DNA from: Variovorax jilinensis
GTDB lineage: Bacteria; Pseudomonadota; Gammaproteobacteria; Burkholderiales; Burkholderiaceae_C
DNA: 64,000 bases
NCBI RefSeq assembly: GCF_030316885.1
Contig: NZ_JASZYQ010000001.1
Location: 930,001-994,000 of the forward strand
Reading direction: 5' to 3'
Part shown: piece by piece, positions 19,791 to 30,600 of the stretch
How positions within the stretch are numbered: the first letter of the stretch is position 1
How the letters are laid out: the number at the start of each line of letters is the position of its first letter
Program-made: the position numbers and the translations under genes
Notes under the pieces: model-generated
Databases searched by the model: none
Told to the model about the DNA's origin: nothing
What the model saw: the letters and a program-made list of their open reading frames with translations, nothing else

Positions 19791-21293
19791 ATGTGTGGAA
19801 TCGTCGGCGTCGTCAGCAACGCCCCCGTCAATCAACTGCTCTACGACGCATTGCTGCTGCTGCAGCATCGCGGCCAGGATGCGGCGGGCATCGTCACGCT
19901 GCTCGAGCGCAAGTTCTTCATGCACAAGGCCAAGGGCATGGTGCGCGACGTCTTTCGCACCCGCAACATGCGCGGCCTGCCGGGCAATGTCGGCCTCGGG
20001 CAGGTGCGCTACCCGACCGCGGGCAACGCCTACAGCGAGGAAGAGGCCCAGCCCTTCTACGTCAACGCGCCCTTCGGCATCGTGCTGGTGCACAACGGCA
20101 ACCTGACCAACGCGCACGCGCTGCGCGCCGAGCTGTTCTCCACCGACCATCGCCACACCAACACCGAGAGCGACTCCGAGGTGCTGCTGAACGTGCTCGC
20201 GCACGAGCTCGATCGCGCCACGCGCGGCGGCATGCTCAATTCGGCCACCGTGTTCGAAGCGGTGCGCAGCATGCAGCGGCGCCTGCGCGGCTCGTACGCG
20301 GTGGTGGCGCTGATTGCCGGCCACGGCCTGCTGGCCTTCCGCGATCCCTACGGCATCCGCCCGCTGGCCATGGGCCGCGGCGCCGACGGCACCGTGATGG
20401 TGGCCAGCGAGTCGGTGGCGCTCGAAGGTTCGGGCCACGTGTTCGAACGCAACATCGCGCCCGGCGAGGCGGTCTTCATCGACCTCGCGGGCCAGGTCCA
20501 TGCCGAGCAGTGCGCCGACGCGCCGTCGCTCCACCCCTGCATCTTCGAGTTCGTGTACCTCGCGCGTCCCGACTCGGTGCTCGACGGCATCTCGGTCTAC
20601 CAGGCGCGGCTGAACCTCGGCGAGACGCTGGCCAAGCGCGTGGTCTCGACCGTGCCGCCCAAGGACATCGACGTCATCATCCCGATCCCCGAATCGAGCC
20701 GGCCGAGCGCCACGCAGCTCGCGCACCTGCTGGGCATTCCGTACCGCGAAGGCTTCGTGAAGAACCGCTACGTCGGCCGCACCTTCATCATGCCGGGGCA
20801 GGGCGTTCGCAAGAAGTCTGTGCGCCAGAAGCTCAACGTGATCGCGAGCGAGTTCAAGGGCCGCAACGTGCTGCTGGTCGACGACTCCATCGTCCGCGGC
20901 ACCACCAGCCGCGAGATCGTGCAGATGGCGCGCGACGCCGGTGCGCGCAAGGTCTACCTCGCGAGCGCCGCGCCGCCGGTGCGCTATCCCAACGTCTACG
21001 GCATCGACATGCCGACCAAGGACGAGCTGGTGGCGCACGACCGCACGGTCGACGAGATCCGCGAACTGATCGGCTGCGACGCGCTGATCTACCAGGATGT
21101 CGATGCGATGAAGCGCGCCATCGGCTCGCTCAATCCGAAGATCGACGGTTTCGATGCATCCTGCTTCGATGGCGTCTACGTGACGGGCGACATCGACACC
21201 GAGGCCATCTTGCGCATGAACGGCTCGCGTCCGCGCGTCGAGGAGAACGAGGAAGATTCCTCGCGTCTCGCGCTGCCCAACCTGGCGGAGTGA
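19791..21293 (+). CDS. purF: amidophosphoribosyltransferase
   Basis: First committed enzyme of purine synthesis: PRPP plus glutamine to phosphoribosylamine. It has 500 residues. Cys2, exposed after Met removal (MCGIVGVV), is the glutaminase nucleophile. The glutamine amidotransferase domain includes GLGQVRYPTAG and VLVHNGNLTN. The C-terminal PRTase domain has the PRPP loop VLLVDDSIVRGTTSREI. No propeptide is present. It lies between cvpA and metZ. Confidence 0.98.
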   Translation: MCGIVGVVSNAPVNQLLYDALLLLQHRGQDAAGIVTLLERKFFMHKAKGMVRDVFRTRNMRGLPGNVGLGQVRYPTAGNAYSEEEAQPFYVNAPFGIVLVHNGNLTNAHALRAELFSTDHRHTNTESDSEVLLNVLAHELDRATRGGMLNSATVFEAVRSMQRRLRGSYAVVALIAGHGLLAFRDPYGIRPLAMGRGADGTVMVASESVALEGSGHVFERNIAPGEAVFIDLAGQVHAEQCADAPSLHPCIFEFVYLARPDSVLDGISVYQARLNLGETLAKRVVSTVPPKDIDVIIPIPESSRPSATQLAHLLGIPYREGFVKNRYVGRTFIMPGQGVRKKSVRQKLNVIASEFKGRNVLLVDDSIVRGTTSREIVQMARDAGARKVYLASAAPPVRYPNVYGIDMPTKDELVAHDRTVDEIRELIGCDALIYQDVDAMKRAIGSLNPKIDGFDASCFDGVYVTGDIDTEAILRMNGSRPRVEENEEDSSRLALPNLAE

Positions 21294-21297
21294 GCGC

Positions 21298-22512
21298 GTG
21301 ACCGACCGATCCCTGCCCGCCGGCCTGCACCGTGACACGCTCGCGGTGCGCACCGCGCTCGAGCGCAGCCAGTACGGCGAGAACTCCGAGGCGCTGTTCC
21401 TCACGAGCAGCTTCGTGCAGCCCGATGCCGAGACTTCGGCGCGCCGCTTCGCAGGCACCGAGGAAGGCTTCACCTACACGCGCACCTCGAACCCGACGGT
21501 CGCGAGCTTCGAGCAGCGGCTGGCCGCGCTCGAGGGCACCGAGGCGGCCATCGGCGCCTCGAGCGGCATGGGCGCGATCCTCATGATGTGCATGGGGCTG
21601 CTGCGCGCGGGCGACCATGTCGTGTGCTCGCGTTCGGTGTTCGGCTCCACGCTCAACCTGATCGGGCGCGAGTTCGCCAAGTTCGGCGTCGAGACCACCT
21701 TCGTCTCGCAGACCGACGTCGCCGAATGGCAGGCCGCGGTCCGCCCGAGCACGAAGCTGCTGTTCGCCGAGACGCCGACCAATCCGCTGACCGATGTCTG
21801 CGACATCCGCGCGCTGGCCGATCTGGCGCACGGCGCGGGCGCGCTGCTGGCGGTCGACAACTGCTTCTGCTCGCCGGCACTGCAGCGGCCGGTCGAGCTC
21901 GGCGCCGACCTGATCATCCATTCGGGCACCAAGTACCTCGAAGGGCAGGGGCGCGTGCTGGCCGGCGCGATCTGCGGCTCGGCCAAGCTGGTCAACGAGG
22001 TCTTCGGCCCCGTGGTGCGCACCGCGGGCATGGCGCTGTCGCCGTTCAACGCCTGGGTGGTGCTCAAGGGCCTCGAGACGCTGGGCATCCGCATGCAGGC
22101 GCATTGCGCCGGCGCGCTGGCGCTCGCGCAGTGGCTCGAGACCCAGCCCGGTGTGGCGCGTGTCTACTACCCGGGCCTGGCCTCGCATCCGCAGCATGCG
22201 CTCGCGATGCGGCAGCAGTCGGGCCTCGGCGGCGCGGTCGTGTCCTTCGACGTCGAGGGCGACGGCCCCGAGGCATCGCGCGCGAACGCCTTCCACGTGA
22301 TCGACAGCACGCGCGTGCTGAGCATCACGGCCAACCTCGGCGACACCAAGACCACCATCACCCATCCGGCCACCACCTCGCACGGGCGCCTGACCGAAGC
22401 GCAGCGCCAGGCGGCCGGCATCGGCCAGGGCCTGATCCGCGTCGCGGTGGGCCTCGACCATATCGACGACATCAAGGCCGACCTGCTGCGCGGGCTCGGC
22501 ACGCTCGCATGA
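21298..22512 (+). CDS. metZ: O-succinylhomoserine sulfhydrylase
   Basis: PLP enzyme that makes homocysteine from O-succinylhomoserine and sulfide in direct-sulfhydrylation methionine synthesis. It has 404 residues. The cofactor Lys lies in [16 protein letters not shown], and the [17 protein letters not shown] and TPTNPLTDV blocks are typical of the Cys/Met-metabolism family. The start is GTG 21298, four bases after the purF stop. Its TGA overlaps the gltX ATG (ATGA). MetZ versus cystathionine gamma-synthase is inferred from overall resemblance to pseudomonad MetZ and its gene position. Confidence 0.92.
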   Translation: MTDRSLPAGLHRDTLAVRTALERSQYGENSEALFLTSSFVQPDAETSARRFAGTEEGFTYTRTSNPTVASFEQRLAALEGTEAAIGASSGMGAILMMCMGLLRAGDHVVCSRSVFGSTLNLIGREFAKFGVETTFVSQTDVAEWQAAVRPSTKLLFAETPTNPLTDVCDIRALADLAHGAGALLAVDNCFCSPALQRPVELGADLIIHSGTKYLEGQGRVLAGAICGSAKLVNEVFGPVVRTAGMALSPFNAWVVLKGLETLGIRMQAHCAGALALAQWLETQPGVARVYYPGLASHPQHALAMRQQSGLGGAVVSFDVEGDGPEASRANAFHVIDSTRVLSITANLGDTKTTITHPATTSHGRLTEAQRQAAGIGQGLIRVAVGLDHIDDIKADLLRGLGTLA

Positions 22513-23903
22513 CCACCCTGAAGACCCGTACCCGTTTCGCGCCGTCACCGACCGGCTTCATCCACCTCGGCAACATCCGTTCGGCCCTCTATCCATGGGC
22601 CTTCGCGCGCTCCACGGGGGGCGACTTCATCCTGCGCATCGAGGACACCGACGTCGAGCGCTCGACGCAGGCCGCGGTCGACGTGATCCTCGAGGGCATG
22701 GCCTGGCTCGGTCTCGACCACGACGAGGGGCCGTTCTATCAGATGCAGCGCATGGACCGCTACAAGGCGGTGCTGGCCGAACTGCAGGCGGCGGACCAGG
22801 TCTACCCCTGCTACATGAGCATGGCCGAGCTCGACGCGCTGCGCGAGAAGCAGATGGCCGCCAAGGAGAAGCCGCGCTACGACGGCACCTGGCGTCCCGA
22901 GCCCGGCAAGACGCTGCCGCCGGTGCCCGAGCGCGTGCAGCCGGTGCTGCGCTTTCGCAATCCGCAGGGCGGTGTGGTCGCCTGGGACGACAAGGTCAAG
23001 GGCCGCATCGAGATCGGCAACGACGAGCTCGACGATCTCGTGATCGCGCGGCCCGACGGCACGCCCACCTACAACTTCTGCGTCGTGGTCGACGACATCG
23101 ACATGGCGATCACGCACGTGATCCGCGGTGACGACCACGTCAACAACACGCCGCGGCAGATCAACATCTTCCGTGCGCTCGGCAAGGAACCGCCGGTGTA
23201 CGCGCACCTGCCCACCGTGCTCAACGAGCAGGGCGAGAAGATGAGCAAGCGCAACGGCGCCAAGCCCGTGACGCAGTTTCGCGACGAAGGCTTCCTGCCC
23301 GAGGCGATGGTCAACTACCTCGCGCGCCTGGGCTGGAGCCACGGCGACGACGAGATCTTCTCGCGCGCGCAGTTCGTCGAGTGGTTCAACCTCGACCACC
23401 TGGGCCGCAGCGCCGCGCAGTTCGACGAGACCAAGCTGCGCTGGGTCAACGCGCAGCACCTGAAGGCGATGGCCGACGATGCCCTGGCGCCGCTGGTGGC
23501 CGCGCAGCTGCACAAGGCCCACGGCATCGTGGCGGACGATCGCCTGCCGGCCATCTGCGGCCTTTTCAAGGACCGCTGCGACACCACGGCCGCGCTGGCC
23601 GGATGGGCCGCGGCCTTCTACGCCGACGTGAAGGCGAGCGATGCCGATCGCGCGCAGCACCTGACCGATGCGGTGCGCCCGGCGGTCGCTGCGCTTGCGG
23701 ATAAACTATCGACCGTCGCCTGGGACAAGGCAGCGATCGCAACGGCCATCAAGGAAGTGCTGGTCGCGCAAGGTCTCAAGATGCCGGTACTGGCCATGCC
23801 GGTGCGGGTGCTCGTGATGGGCACGCCGCAGACGCCATCCCTCGATTCGGTGCTCGCGCTTTTTTCTCGCGAAACTGTTTTGAAGAGATTGAAAGAGGCC
23901 TGA
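22509..23903 (+). CDS. gltX: glutamyl-tRNA synthetase
   Basis: Class I aminoacyl-tRNA synthetase of 464 residues that charges tRNA-Glu. The HIGH-equivalent is in [18 protein letters not shown] and the KMSKS-equivalent in [15 protein letters not shown]. The anticodon-binding helical region follows to the end. Translationally coupled to metZ by a 4-base overlap. A tRNA gene cluster that includes tRNA-Glu follows; its promoter overlaps the end of this gene. Confidence 0.97.
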   Translation: MTTLKTRTRFAPSPTGFIHLGNIRSALYPWAFARSTGGDFILRIEDTDVERSTQAAVDVILEGMAWLGLDHDEGPFYQMQRMDRYKAVLAELQAADQVYPCYMSMAELDALREKQMAAKEKPRYDGTWRPEPGKTLPPVPERVQPVLRFRNPQGGVVAWDDKVKGRIEIGNDELDDLVIARPDGTPTYNFCVVVDDIDMAITHVIRGDDHVNNTPRQINIFRALGKEPPVYAHLPTVLNEQGEKMSKRNGAKPVTQFRDEGFLPEAMVNYLARLGWSHGDDEIFSRAQFVEWFNLDHLGRSAAQFDETKLRWVNAQHLKAMADDALAPLVAAQLHKAHGIVADDRLPAICGLFKDRCDTTAALAGWAAAFYADVKASDADRAQHLTDAVRPAVAALADKLSTVAWDKAAIATAIKEVLVAQGLKMPVLAMPVRVLVMGTPQTPSLDSVLALFSRETVLKRLKEA

Positions 23904-23918
23904 TTTTCAGGCTATAAT
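23889..23918 (+). promoter_or_regulatory. sigma-70 promoter of the tRNA-Ala-Glu-Asp cluster
   Basis: TTGAAA (23889-23894) and a perfect TATAAT (23913-23918) are separated by 18 bp. The -35 box is inside the last codons of gltX and the -10 box lies just after its stop. tRNA-Ala begins 18 bp downstream of the -10 box. Confidence 0.8.
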
Positions 23919-23936
23919 TTGAGGCTCGACACCCAG

Positions 23937-24012
<76 letters not shown>

Positions 24013-24078
24013 ACAATGGTGTCGAGAAGAGTTTGAAGAAGAAACAAGCGCTGATCGCAGCGCGGTTCCTAAGGTTTT

Positions 24079-24154
24079 GACCCTATCGTCTAGAGGCCTA
24101 GGACACCACCCTTTCACGGTGGCTACCGGGGTTCGAATCCCCGTAGGGTCGCCA
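24079..24154 (+). tRNA. tRNA-Glu(UUC)
   Basis: 76-nt cloverleaf with encoded CCA. Acceptor GACCCTA/TAGGGTC is perfectly paired. The anticodon loop CTTTCAC gives anticodon UUC. The T arm CCGGGGTTCGAATCCCCG is standard. It lies 66 bp after tRNA-Ala, near gltX, whose product charges it. Confidence 0.96.
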
Positions 24155-24224
24155 GTTTCATCGCAAGATGAAGCCGGCACGAGTCGCAGCACTCGGCTCC
24201 GCAAGGAGCGAACGTTGTCTACCA

Positions 24225-24301
24225 GGAGTGGTAGTTCAGTTGGTTAGAATACCGGCCTGTCACGCCGGGGGTCGCGGGTTCGAGTCCCGTCCACTCCGCC
24301 A
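24225..24301 (+). tRNA. tRNA-Asp(GUC)
   Basis: 77-nt cloverleaf with encoded CCA. Acceptor GGAGTGG/CCACTCC is perfect. The anticodon stem CCGGC/GCCGG encloses CTGTCAC, anticodon GUC. Last tRNA before the hairpin terminator. Confidence 0.96.
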
Positions 24302-24306
24302 GATCG

Positions 24307-24343
24307 AAACCCTTGCGAGTCAACGACTTGCAAGGGTTTTTCT
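24307..24343 (+). terminator. rho-independent terminator of the tRNA cluster
   Basis: Ten-base-pair stem AAACCCTTGC (24307-24316) with GCAAGGGTTT (about 24330-24339), closing a loop that can extend the stem, followed by a TTTTTCTCTTTC tract. Confidence 0.85.
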
Positions 24344-24396
24344 CTTTCTGGGGCGCTCTCGCAAGTCATCCTGTACCGGCTTCTCCAGCGCCCCCA

Positions 24397-24630
24397 TCAG
24401 TGGCCGCGCTCCTCGGTCTTGAACAATCCCCGGATGTTCAGCGCTGCAAGGCATATCTGCAGCGCGATGAGCGCCCACGCTGCACTGTGAACGCCCCAGA
24501 CGATCCAGAGCACGTTGCTGCCGAGAAAGATCCAGAAGCCCGCATTGCGCCGGCTTTGCGAATTGGATGCCACCAGCCAGGCGGCGGCGACGGACGCGGC
24601 GAAGGCGGGCCATTGCACAAGATCGAGCAT
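24397..24630 (-). CDS. small two-helix-plus membrane protein, unknown
   Basis: Protein of 77 residues with hydrophobic segments at about 5-22, 32-47 and 50-67 (FWIFLGSNVLWIVWGVHSAAWALIALQICLAALNIRGL). The pattern recalls small PnuC- or SemiSWEET-like helical modules, but the resemblance is weak and the function unknown. The start is ATG 24630; it ends in a charged FKTEERGH tail. It is 39 bp downstream of the flavodoxin-like gene and could be in its transcript. Confidence 0.6.
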   Translation of the reverse strand: MLDLVQWPAFAASVAAAWLVASNSQSRRNAGFWIFLGSNVLWIVWGVHSAAWALIALQICLAALNIRGLFKTEERGH

Positions 24631-24669
24631 CGAGCGGCTTTCTCTTCGTTACCGGGCGCTGGCGCACGG

Positions 24670-25749
24670 CTACTTGGGCCGGGGCCGCTTCAAGGACCTG
24701 TCGGGCATGCTGAGCCTGCCAGCGCGCAGTTCGCCCACGGCGCGGGCGACGGCGCGCGCCACGTTGCGTGTCTCTTCCTGCACGTCCGTATCCTTGTCGA
24801 GTGCATCGTGGCTCGTGGCGTAGGGCTCGTAGTAGCCGATGTAGCGGTCGAGCCGCGCCTGCACGCCAGCGTCGACAAGCCCCATCCAGTCGAGCCAGTC
24901 GCACAGGTTACGTCGCAGACTTTCGATGCCGGCCACGTCGCCGTGGACGAGCACGCCATAGACGCGGCCGTCCAGATGCTTCGGGAAATGCCAGCCGTCG
25001 CCGTCGAGTTCGAGCGCCTTGGCCTCGTCGGCCTTCTTGCCGTGCGTGCTCGTGGGATCGGGGTTGCCGCCATCGGCGCATACGAGCCGGTCGATCATGA
25101 GCTTGAGCGGGCTGGTTGCCTGGTACCAGTGCGTGGGCGTGATGAGGATCACGCCGTGTGCCGCCACCCAGCGCTCGTAGATGTCGTTCATCCAGTCGCC
25201 GGTCTGGCGCAGCGAATGATTGGGGTAGCAGCTGCAGGGCCAGTGGCACAGCGGCATGGCCGTGGACACGCAGCTCTTGCAAGGGTGGATCTGCTTGCCG
25301 TATTCCGAGGTGACGAGGCTCAGGTCGAGCACGTCGGCCTCGATGCCGTCGGCTGCGAGCACTTCACGCGCGAGCTCCGTCAAGCGCCATGACTTCGACA
25401 TCTCGCCGGGGCATGTGCCGTCGTTGCGCGGTGAACCGTTGACCAGCAACACGCGCGATCGCGTCTCGGGACGGCCCCATGCCGCCTGCGCCGCATCGAT
25501 GCGCGCCTTTGCATCGAGCCAGTCGACGGAGAGGTCGTAGTCGGGGTCCGCATAGCCCGGACCGGCCTTGCGCGTCACGGGCGCCTTGCGCCCCTCGTGA
25601 TAGGCCTCCCAGGCGACGATTTCGATGCGGCGCAGCGACTCGGCCTCGGCCTGGAAGGCCGGGTCTTGATAGTTCTGCATGAAGCGCTCGTGGAACTCGG
25701 CGCGCTCCAGTTCGCCTGGCGCCTGTCCTTTTCGGATCGTCGGTGTCAT
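24670..25749 (-). CDS. flavodoxin-family NAD(P)H-dependent oxidoreductase
   Basis: Protein of 359 residues. A ~95-residue N-terminal extension, helical and rich in charged residues, precedes a flavodoxin-like domain. That domain begins VLLVNGSPRNDGTCPGEMSKSW at residue 100, whose GSPRNDGT loop (105-112) is the FMN phosphate site. It also has ILITPTHWYQATSPLKLMIDRLVC, the second FMN loop. A Cys-rich segment HPCKSCVSTAMPLCHWPCSCYPN holds six Cys in about 20 residues, more than usual for these reductases. The start is ATG 25749. Electron acceptor unknown. Confidence 0.85.
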   Translation of the reverse strand: MTPTIRKGQAPGELERAEFHERFMQNYQDPAFQAEAESLRRIEIVAWEAYHEGRKAPVTRKAGPGYADPDYDLSVDWLDAKARIDAAQAAWGRPETRSRVLLVNGSPRNDGTCPGEMSKSWRLTELAREVLAADGIEADVLDLSLVTSEYGKQIHPCKSCVSTAMPLCHWPCSCYPNHSLRQTGDWMNDIYERWVAAHGVILITPTHWYQATSPLKLMIDRLVCADGGNPDPTSTHGKKADEAKALELDGDGWHFPKHLDGRVYGVLVHGDVAGIESLRRNLCDWLDWMGLVDAGVQARLDRYIGYYEPYATSHDALDKDTDVQEETRNVARAVARAVGELRAGRLSMPDRSLKRPRPK

Positions 25750-25994
25750 GCCGCAACGTAGCTCTGTGCTGCGAAACCGGCACGCGGCGCCAAGGCCGAG
25801 TTTCGGTAGGCGCGCAACTACGTTGTTGGCGAGTGTCCGACAGCCACGCCGACGCGGAGCGTTGTCGCGGGCAGGCGGATCTCGCGGCACTTCTGCTGCT
25901 CGGGGCCGCACGCAGTTTGACCTCACTGTCAGTTGCGGCTCCAATCTGCGCAGATCGGGCGGTTCGCCCGGCCGCGCAGAGGAGTGCATCCCCG

Positions 25995-27566
25995 ATGAGT
26001 CAACTCCGGACGACCTTCACACGCGCTCTTGCCGCGCTCCTTGCCTTCGGCTTGCCGATCGTCGGCGCGATCCTCATTGCACGCCATCTCGCAGCCGAAG
26101 AACTCGAGGCCGAGACCCGCTCGCTGGCCGCAGAAGTCGTACGCCGCTCGGACCAGGCGCTGGAGCAGTTCGAGCACGGCATCGCCCAACTGAAGCTGGA
26201 TCCAGGCATCGATCGATGCTCCGAAGCCGATGTCACTCGAATGCGCGAGATCACCTTGCGTGCGCTCCACTTCGATGCCATGGGCCGCGTGTCGGGCGAT
26301 TTTCTCGAATGCTCGTCGTTCGGGGAGCAGGCCTCCCCCTATCTTCTCGGCCCGACCGATCTCGTGTCGGACAGCGGCCTCGCGATACGGCGCCGCGTGC
26401 TGCTGCCCATTGCACCCAACGTGCCCTTCGTGGTTGCCGTGAAGGATGGCTATGCCATGCTCGTTCGACACAGCGTGGCCAGCGACATCTTTGCCGACGA
26501 CCGCGCAGCTTCGTTCGGTACGTTCACTCTCAAGGATGGCCATCCGATCTGGGAGCAGGGCCGTTTCGACTCGAAGTGGAACCGCGCATTGGGCAACGGG
26601 CCCGAGGCTGTGTTCCGGGGCGATGGCAACGTGGTCGCAGTGCAGCGCTCGACGCGCTATGAATTCGGTGGCTTCGCCGCCCTTCCGCTGCGCTACCTGG
26701 ACGCAGCTACGCACTATTTTTCACGCACGCTCGCACCTGCCGGAGCCGGCGCAGGCATCCTGCTGGTGCTGGCACTCGATCGGCTTCGCCGCCATCGGGG
26801 TTCGGTGCCGGCGATGCTGCGCGGCGCACTCAGGAGGAACGAGTTCTTCGTGCTCTACCAGCCTACGATCGACCTTCGGACCCGGCGCTGCATCGGAGCC
26901 GAGGCACTGATCCGCTGGCGGCAGGCGAACGGCAATCTGGTGCGCCCCGATCTCTTCATTCCGGTGGCCGAGGAATGCGGCCTGATTGAAAGAATCACGG
27001 AACGGGTGGTGTCGATCGTCGCGCGCGACACTGCGGCGTTGCTGCTCGCGCATCCCGAATGCCATGTCGCCATCAACCTGTCTCCGGCCGACCTGCAATC
27101 CGCGTCGACAGCCCCCATGCTGCGTGCACGCTTCGCGGCGGTGGGTGTCGAATCATCCCGTATCGTGGTCGAGGCGACCGAGCGCGGCATGCTCAATCTC
27201 GATGCCGCGCGCGGCATCCTGGACGAACTGCATTCGATGGGAATACGCGTGGCGATCGACGATTTCGGTACCGGGCACTCGAGCCTCTCCTATCTTTCGA
27301 ACCTCAAGTTCGACTATCTGAAGATCGACAAATCCTTCGTCGATGCGATCGACCAGAATGCGGCCACCAGCCATGTCGTCAATCACATCATCGACATGGC
27401 CGCGACGCTGCGCATGACCGTGATCGCCGAAGGCGTCGAGACCGAAGCGCAGGCCGTGACGCTGCTGAGCTGGGGCGTCCCCTATGCCCAAGGCTGGTTG
27501 TTCGACAAGCCGTTGACGGTCGATGCGTGGGCGGCGCGACTTGCGGCAGACCATCAAAACACTTGA
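25995..27566 (+). CDS. CSS-motif EAL cyclic-di-GMP phosphodiesterase
   Basis: Inner-membrane protein of 523 residues that would degrade cyclic di-GMP in response to periplasmic redox state. Order: membrane helix at about 11-29; periplasmic CSS-motif domain at about 30-240 with paired cysteines Cys75 (DRCSE) and Cys106 (ECSS); second helix at about 244-262; cytosolic EAL domain at about 275-515. Catalytic motifs are intact: EAL in GAEALIRW, INLSPADL, EATERG, IDDFGTGHSSLSYL and IAEGVETEAQA. In E. coli relatives disulfide formation in the periplasm lowers activity. No GGDEF domain. It sits 47 bp upstream of the autotransporter gene. Confidence 0.94.
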   Translation: MSQLRTTFTRALAALLAFGLPIVGAILIARHLAAEELEAETRSLAAEVVRRSDQALEQFEHGIAQLKLDPGIDRCSEADVTRMREITLRALHFDAMGRVSGDFLECSSFGEQASPYLLGPTDLVSDSGLAIRRRVLLPIAPNVPFVVAVKDGYAMLVRHSVASDIFADDRAASFGTFTLKDGHPIWEQGRFDSKWNRALGNGPEAVFRGDGNVVAVQRSTRYEFGGFAALPLRYLDAATHYFSRTLAPAGAGAGILLVLALDRLRRHRGSVPAMLRGALRRNEFFVLYQPTIDLRTRRCIGAEALIRWRQANGNLVRPDLFIPVAEECGLIERITERVVSIVARDTAALLLAHPECHVAINLSPADLQSASTAPMLRARFAAVGVESSRIVVEATERGMLNLDAARGILDELHSMGIRVAIDDFGTGHSSLSYLSNLKFDYLKIDKSFVDAIDQNAATSHVVNHIIDMAATLRMTVIAEGVETEAQAVTLLSWGVPYAQGWLFDKPLTVDAWAARLAADHQNT

Positions 27567-27613
27567 CTGCGACGTCTGGATGTCGTCTGCTCGCCCACAC
27601 AAGAGGAGACAGC

Positions 27614-30600
27614 ATGCAGAATGACAATGCGGAAACCGCCGGAACGATCCCCGTGGGACGCAATCGCTGGCGGGACGCTGCCGGCATTGCGGGCGGACTG
27701 GCACCGTGTTTCTTCATGGCGCATGCAAGTGCCCAGACGGTGGGGCCGGGCTCCGTCACCGCCACCATCAACGTCGGCAGCGGCATCACCACGGTAGTCG
27801 GTGGAACGACAGTGCAGACGCCGGGCAGCGCGGCTCTCGTGACCGGTGGCAGGCTGCAGCTCGAACCTGCAAGTCCGACCCGGGGGGCGATCGCACTCAA
27901 TGCAACGGCCTACAACGCATTTGCCATCTACGCCACGGGCGGCATCGTCGACATGCAGAACGGTGCGACCTCTCTGTTCACCACCGGCGGTGCAGCGGCC
28001 GCACTCTGGACCCAGAATCGAGGCGTCTCAGCGAGTTCGGCGGGCAATGCGACCCTGCGTACCACCGGCAGCTACGGCCTGGTCAACGGGTTGCCGGTCG
28101 GGTCCTACGGTGCGGTGGCCAGCCACAACAGCCAGATATCCCTGGCCAATGCGAGCATCCTGACCGAGGGCCTCGGATCGGCCGCCGCCTATGCGTTCGG
28201 CGGCCGGGTCACTCTGGATGGCGTGGCCGTCGAGACGCGCGCGGGCTCGTACAGCTACGGCGGAGTCAACTACGGCGCCTACGCCGCGATAGCCGCTTCG
28301 CTCGACGGCGTACGCGGCACCATGCAGCTGACGGGCGGCTCGCTGCGCACGTCCGGCAACATCGCCTACGGCATCTTCGGGCTTGCCTCCGACCTCACCG
28401 TCGACGGCACGACCATCAACACCACCGGCAGCAGCGCCCACGCGATCATTGCGCGCACCACCTCGACGGTCAGTGCCGCCAACCTGGTGGCGAACGTGTC
28501 GGGCAGCGGCGCCTACGGCGCCTGGGCAGACGCCGGATCGACGATCAGCATTCGCGACTCGCGCTTCGACGTCGTCGGCACGAACGGCTACGGCCTGCTG
28601 AGCTATGGCGCGGGCGCGCGACTCAATGCCACCAACGTCGCCGTTCTGGCAGCCCAGGCACCCGGCCTGACGGCATGGGCCGTGAACCCAACCGACAACG
28701 TGCAGGCCAGCTTCACCGGGGGCAGCGTCCAGACGCAGGCCGACAACGCGTACGGCCTTTATGCACGTGGCCCGCTGGCGAGCCTCACGGTCGATGGCGC
28801 CACGGTGACGACGAACGGCCAGGGCGCCATGGCCGGCCGGGTGGCCGACGGCACGCTCACCGTGACCAACACCGCGTTGCAAGCGAACGGCGCAGATGCC
28901 GCGGGCCTCGGCCTGAGCAGCGGCGCAGGACAGACCGCGCGCGTCGTGCTGAGCGGGGGCTCCGTGCGCAGCGCGCAGTCCGACGCCATCGCCGTGAATG
29001 GCGGGGCCGCCGATGTCAGCATCTCCGGCACCCAGGTGACCGGCGCCGTCAACTGGCTGCGCGTGATGGGTGGCACCGCCGCGGCGTCGGACAGATTTGC
29101 CGCACCGGACGAAATCACGACGTTCAGCACGTCGAGCGCAGGCCTGTCGGGTGTCGGCGTCACCATTGCACCGGGTGTGGTTGCAGCGCCGCTGGCTGCG
29201 CCCGTGAGCGCGGTGAACGTCACGGCCTCTGCCGCCCAGCTCAACGGCGCTGCGCTGACCGAGCCCGGCGCGACATCGACGGTGTCACTTGCCAACGGCA
29301 CGGTGTGGAACATGACGGCCAGTTCCAACGTCACCGCGTTGACCAACAGTGCCAGCCAGATCCTTTTCGCCGCACCGGCGGCGGGCGCGTTCAAGACCCT
29401 GACCGTCGTCAACTACGCGGGCGCCGCAGGCGTCATCGGCCTCAACACGCGGCTGGGTGGCGACGGCTCACCGTCGGATCGGCTGCTGCTCGACGGCGGC
29501 GGCGCCACCGGGCTGACCAGCCTGCGGATCACCAATGCCGGCGGCAGCGGTGCCCTGACGCTGGCCAACGGCATCCAGGTGGTCGACACGGTGAACGGCG
29601 GCACGACCGCGCCTGGCGCGTTCACGCTCGCGAGCCGCGTGGTGGGTGGGCCCTACGAGTACCTGCTGTACCGCGGCAGCGTCGACGCGTCGAACGCGCA
29701 GGGCTGGTACCTGCGCTCAGAGCAGCCGCCCGTTCCGCCGCCTCCGCCGGTCCCGCCGCCGCCGGTCCCTCCCGCGCCGCCGCCCGGACCGCCTGCACCC
29801 GAGCCACCGCCACCCGCTCCCGCGCCCGCGCCCGCGCCGATCCCGGACGTGGTGCCGCCAGGTCCGAAGCGTCCGCTGTATCGGCCCGAGGTCGGGGCCT
29901 ACCTGTCCAACCAGCGCCAGGCAAGCGGCATGTTCCTGCACAGCCTGCACGACCGGCTCGGTGAGCCGCAGTGGGTGGAGACCCAGTCCTTCGACAACGC
30001 GGACGACAAGCGCCGCTCGGCCTGGGTGCGCGTGGTGGGCAAGGATGGCAGGGCGACCAGTCGCGACGGAAACTTCGGCGTCGATACCGACAGCACGCTG
30101 ATCCAGGGAGGCGGCGACATCGCGCAATGGTCGCTCGCGAAGGGCCAGGCAGCCGGTCCCGCCGACCGGCTGCATCTGGGCCTGATGCTCGGCTACGGCA
30201 AGGCCAACAGCGACGCCAGCGCGGACGGAAACCGGGCGCGCGCCAAGGGCGAGTCCGAAGGCTGGAGTGTCGGCGGCTACGGCACCTGGTACCAGAACGA
30301 CGAGAACCGGCTCGGCTGGTATGCCGACGTATGGGGCAGCTACGGCTGGTTCGACAACAAGGTGCGTGGCGACACGCTGCCCGAAGTGGAATACCACGCC
30401 AAGGCGCTCACGCTTTCCGGCGAGGTCGGCTACGCGATGAAGCTCGGCAGCACCGACTGGGTGGTGGAACCGCAGGCGCAACTGGCGTACATCCGGTACA
30501 GCGAAGACGACATCGACGAGCCCAACGGCACGCGCATCAGCGGAGGCGAAGGCAGCGGATGGATCTCTCGGCTCGGGGTTCGCACACAGCGCACCTGGGT

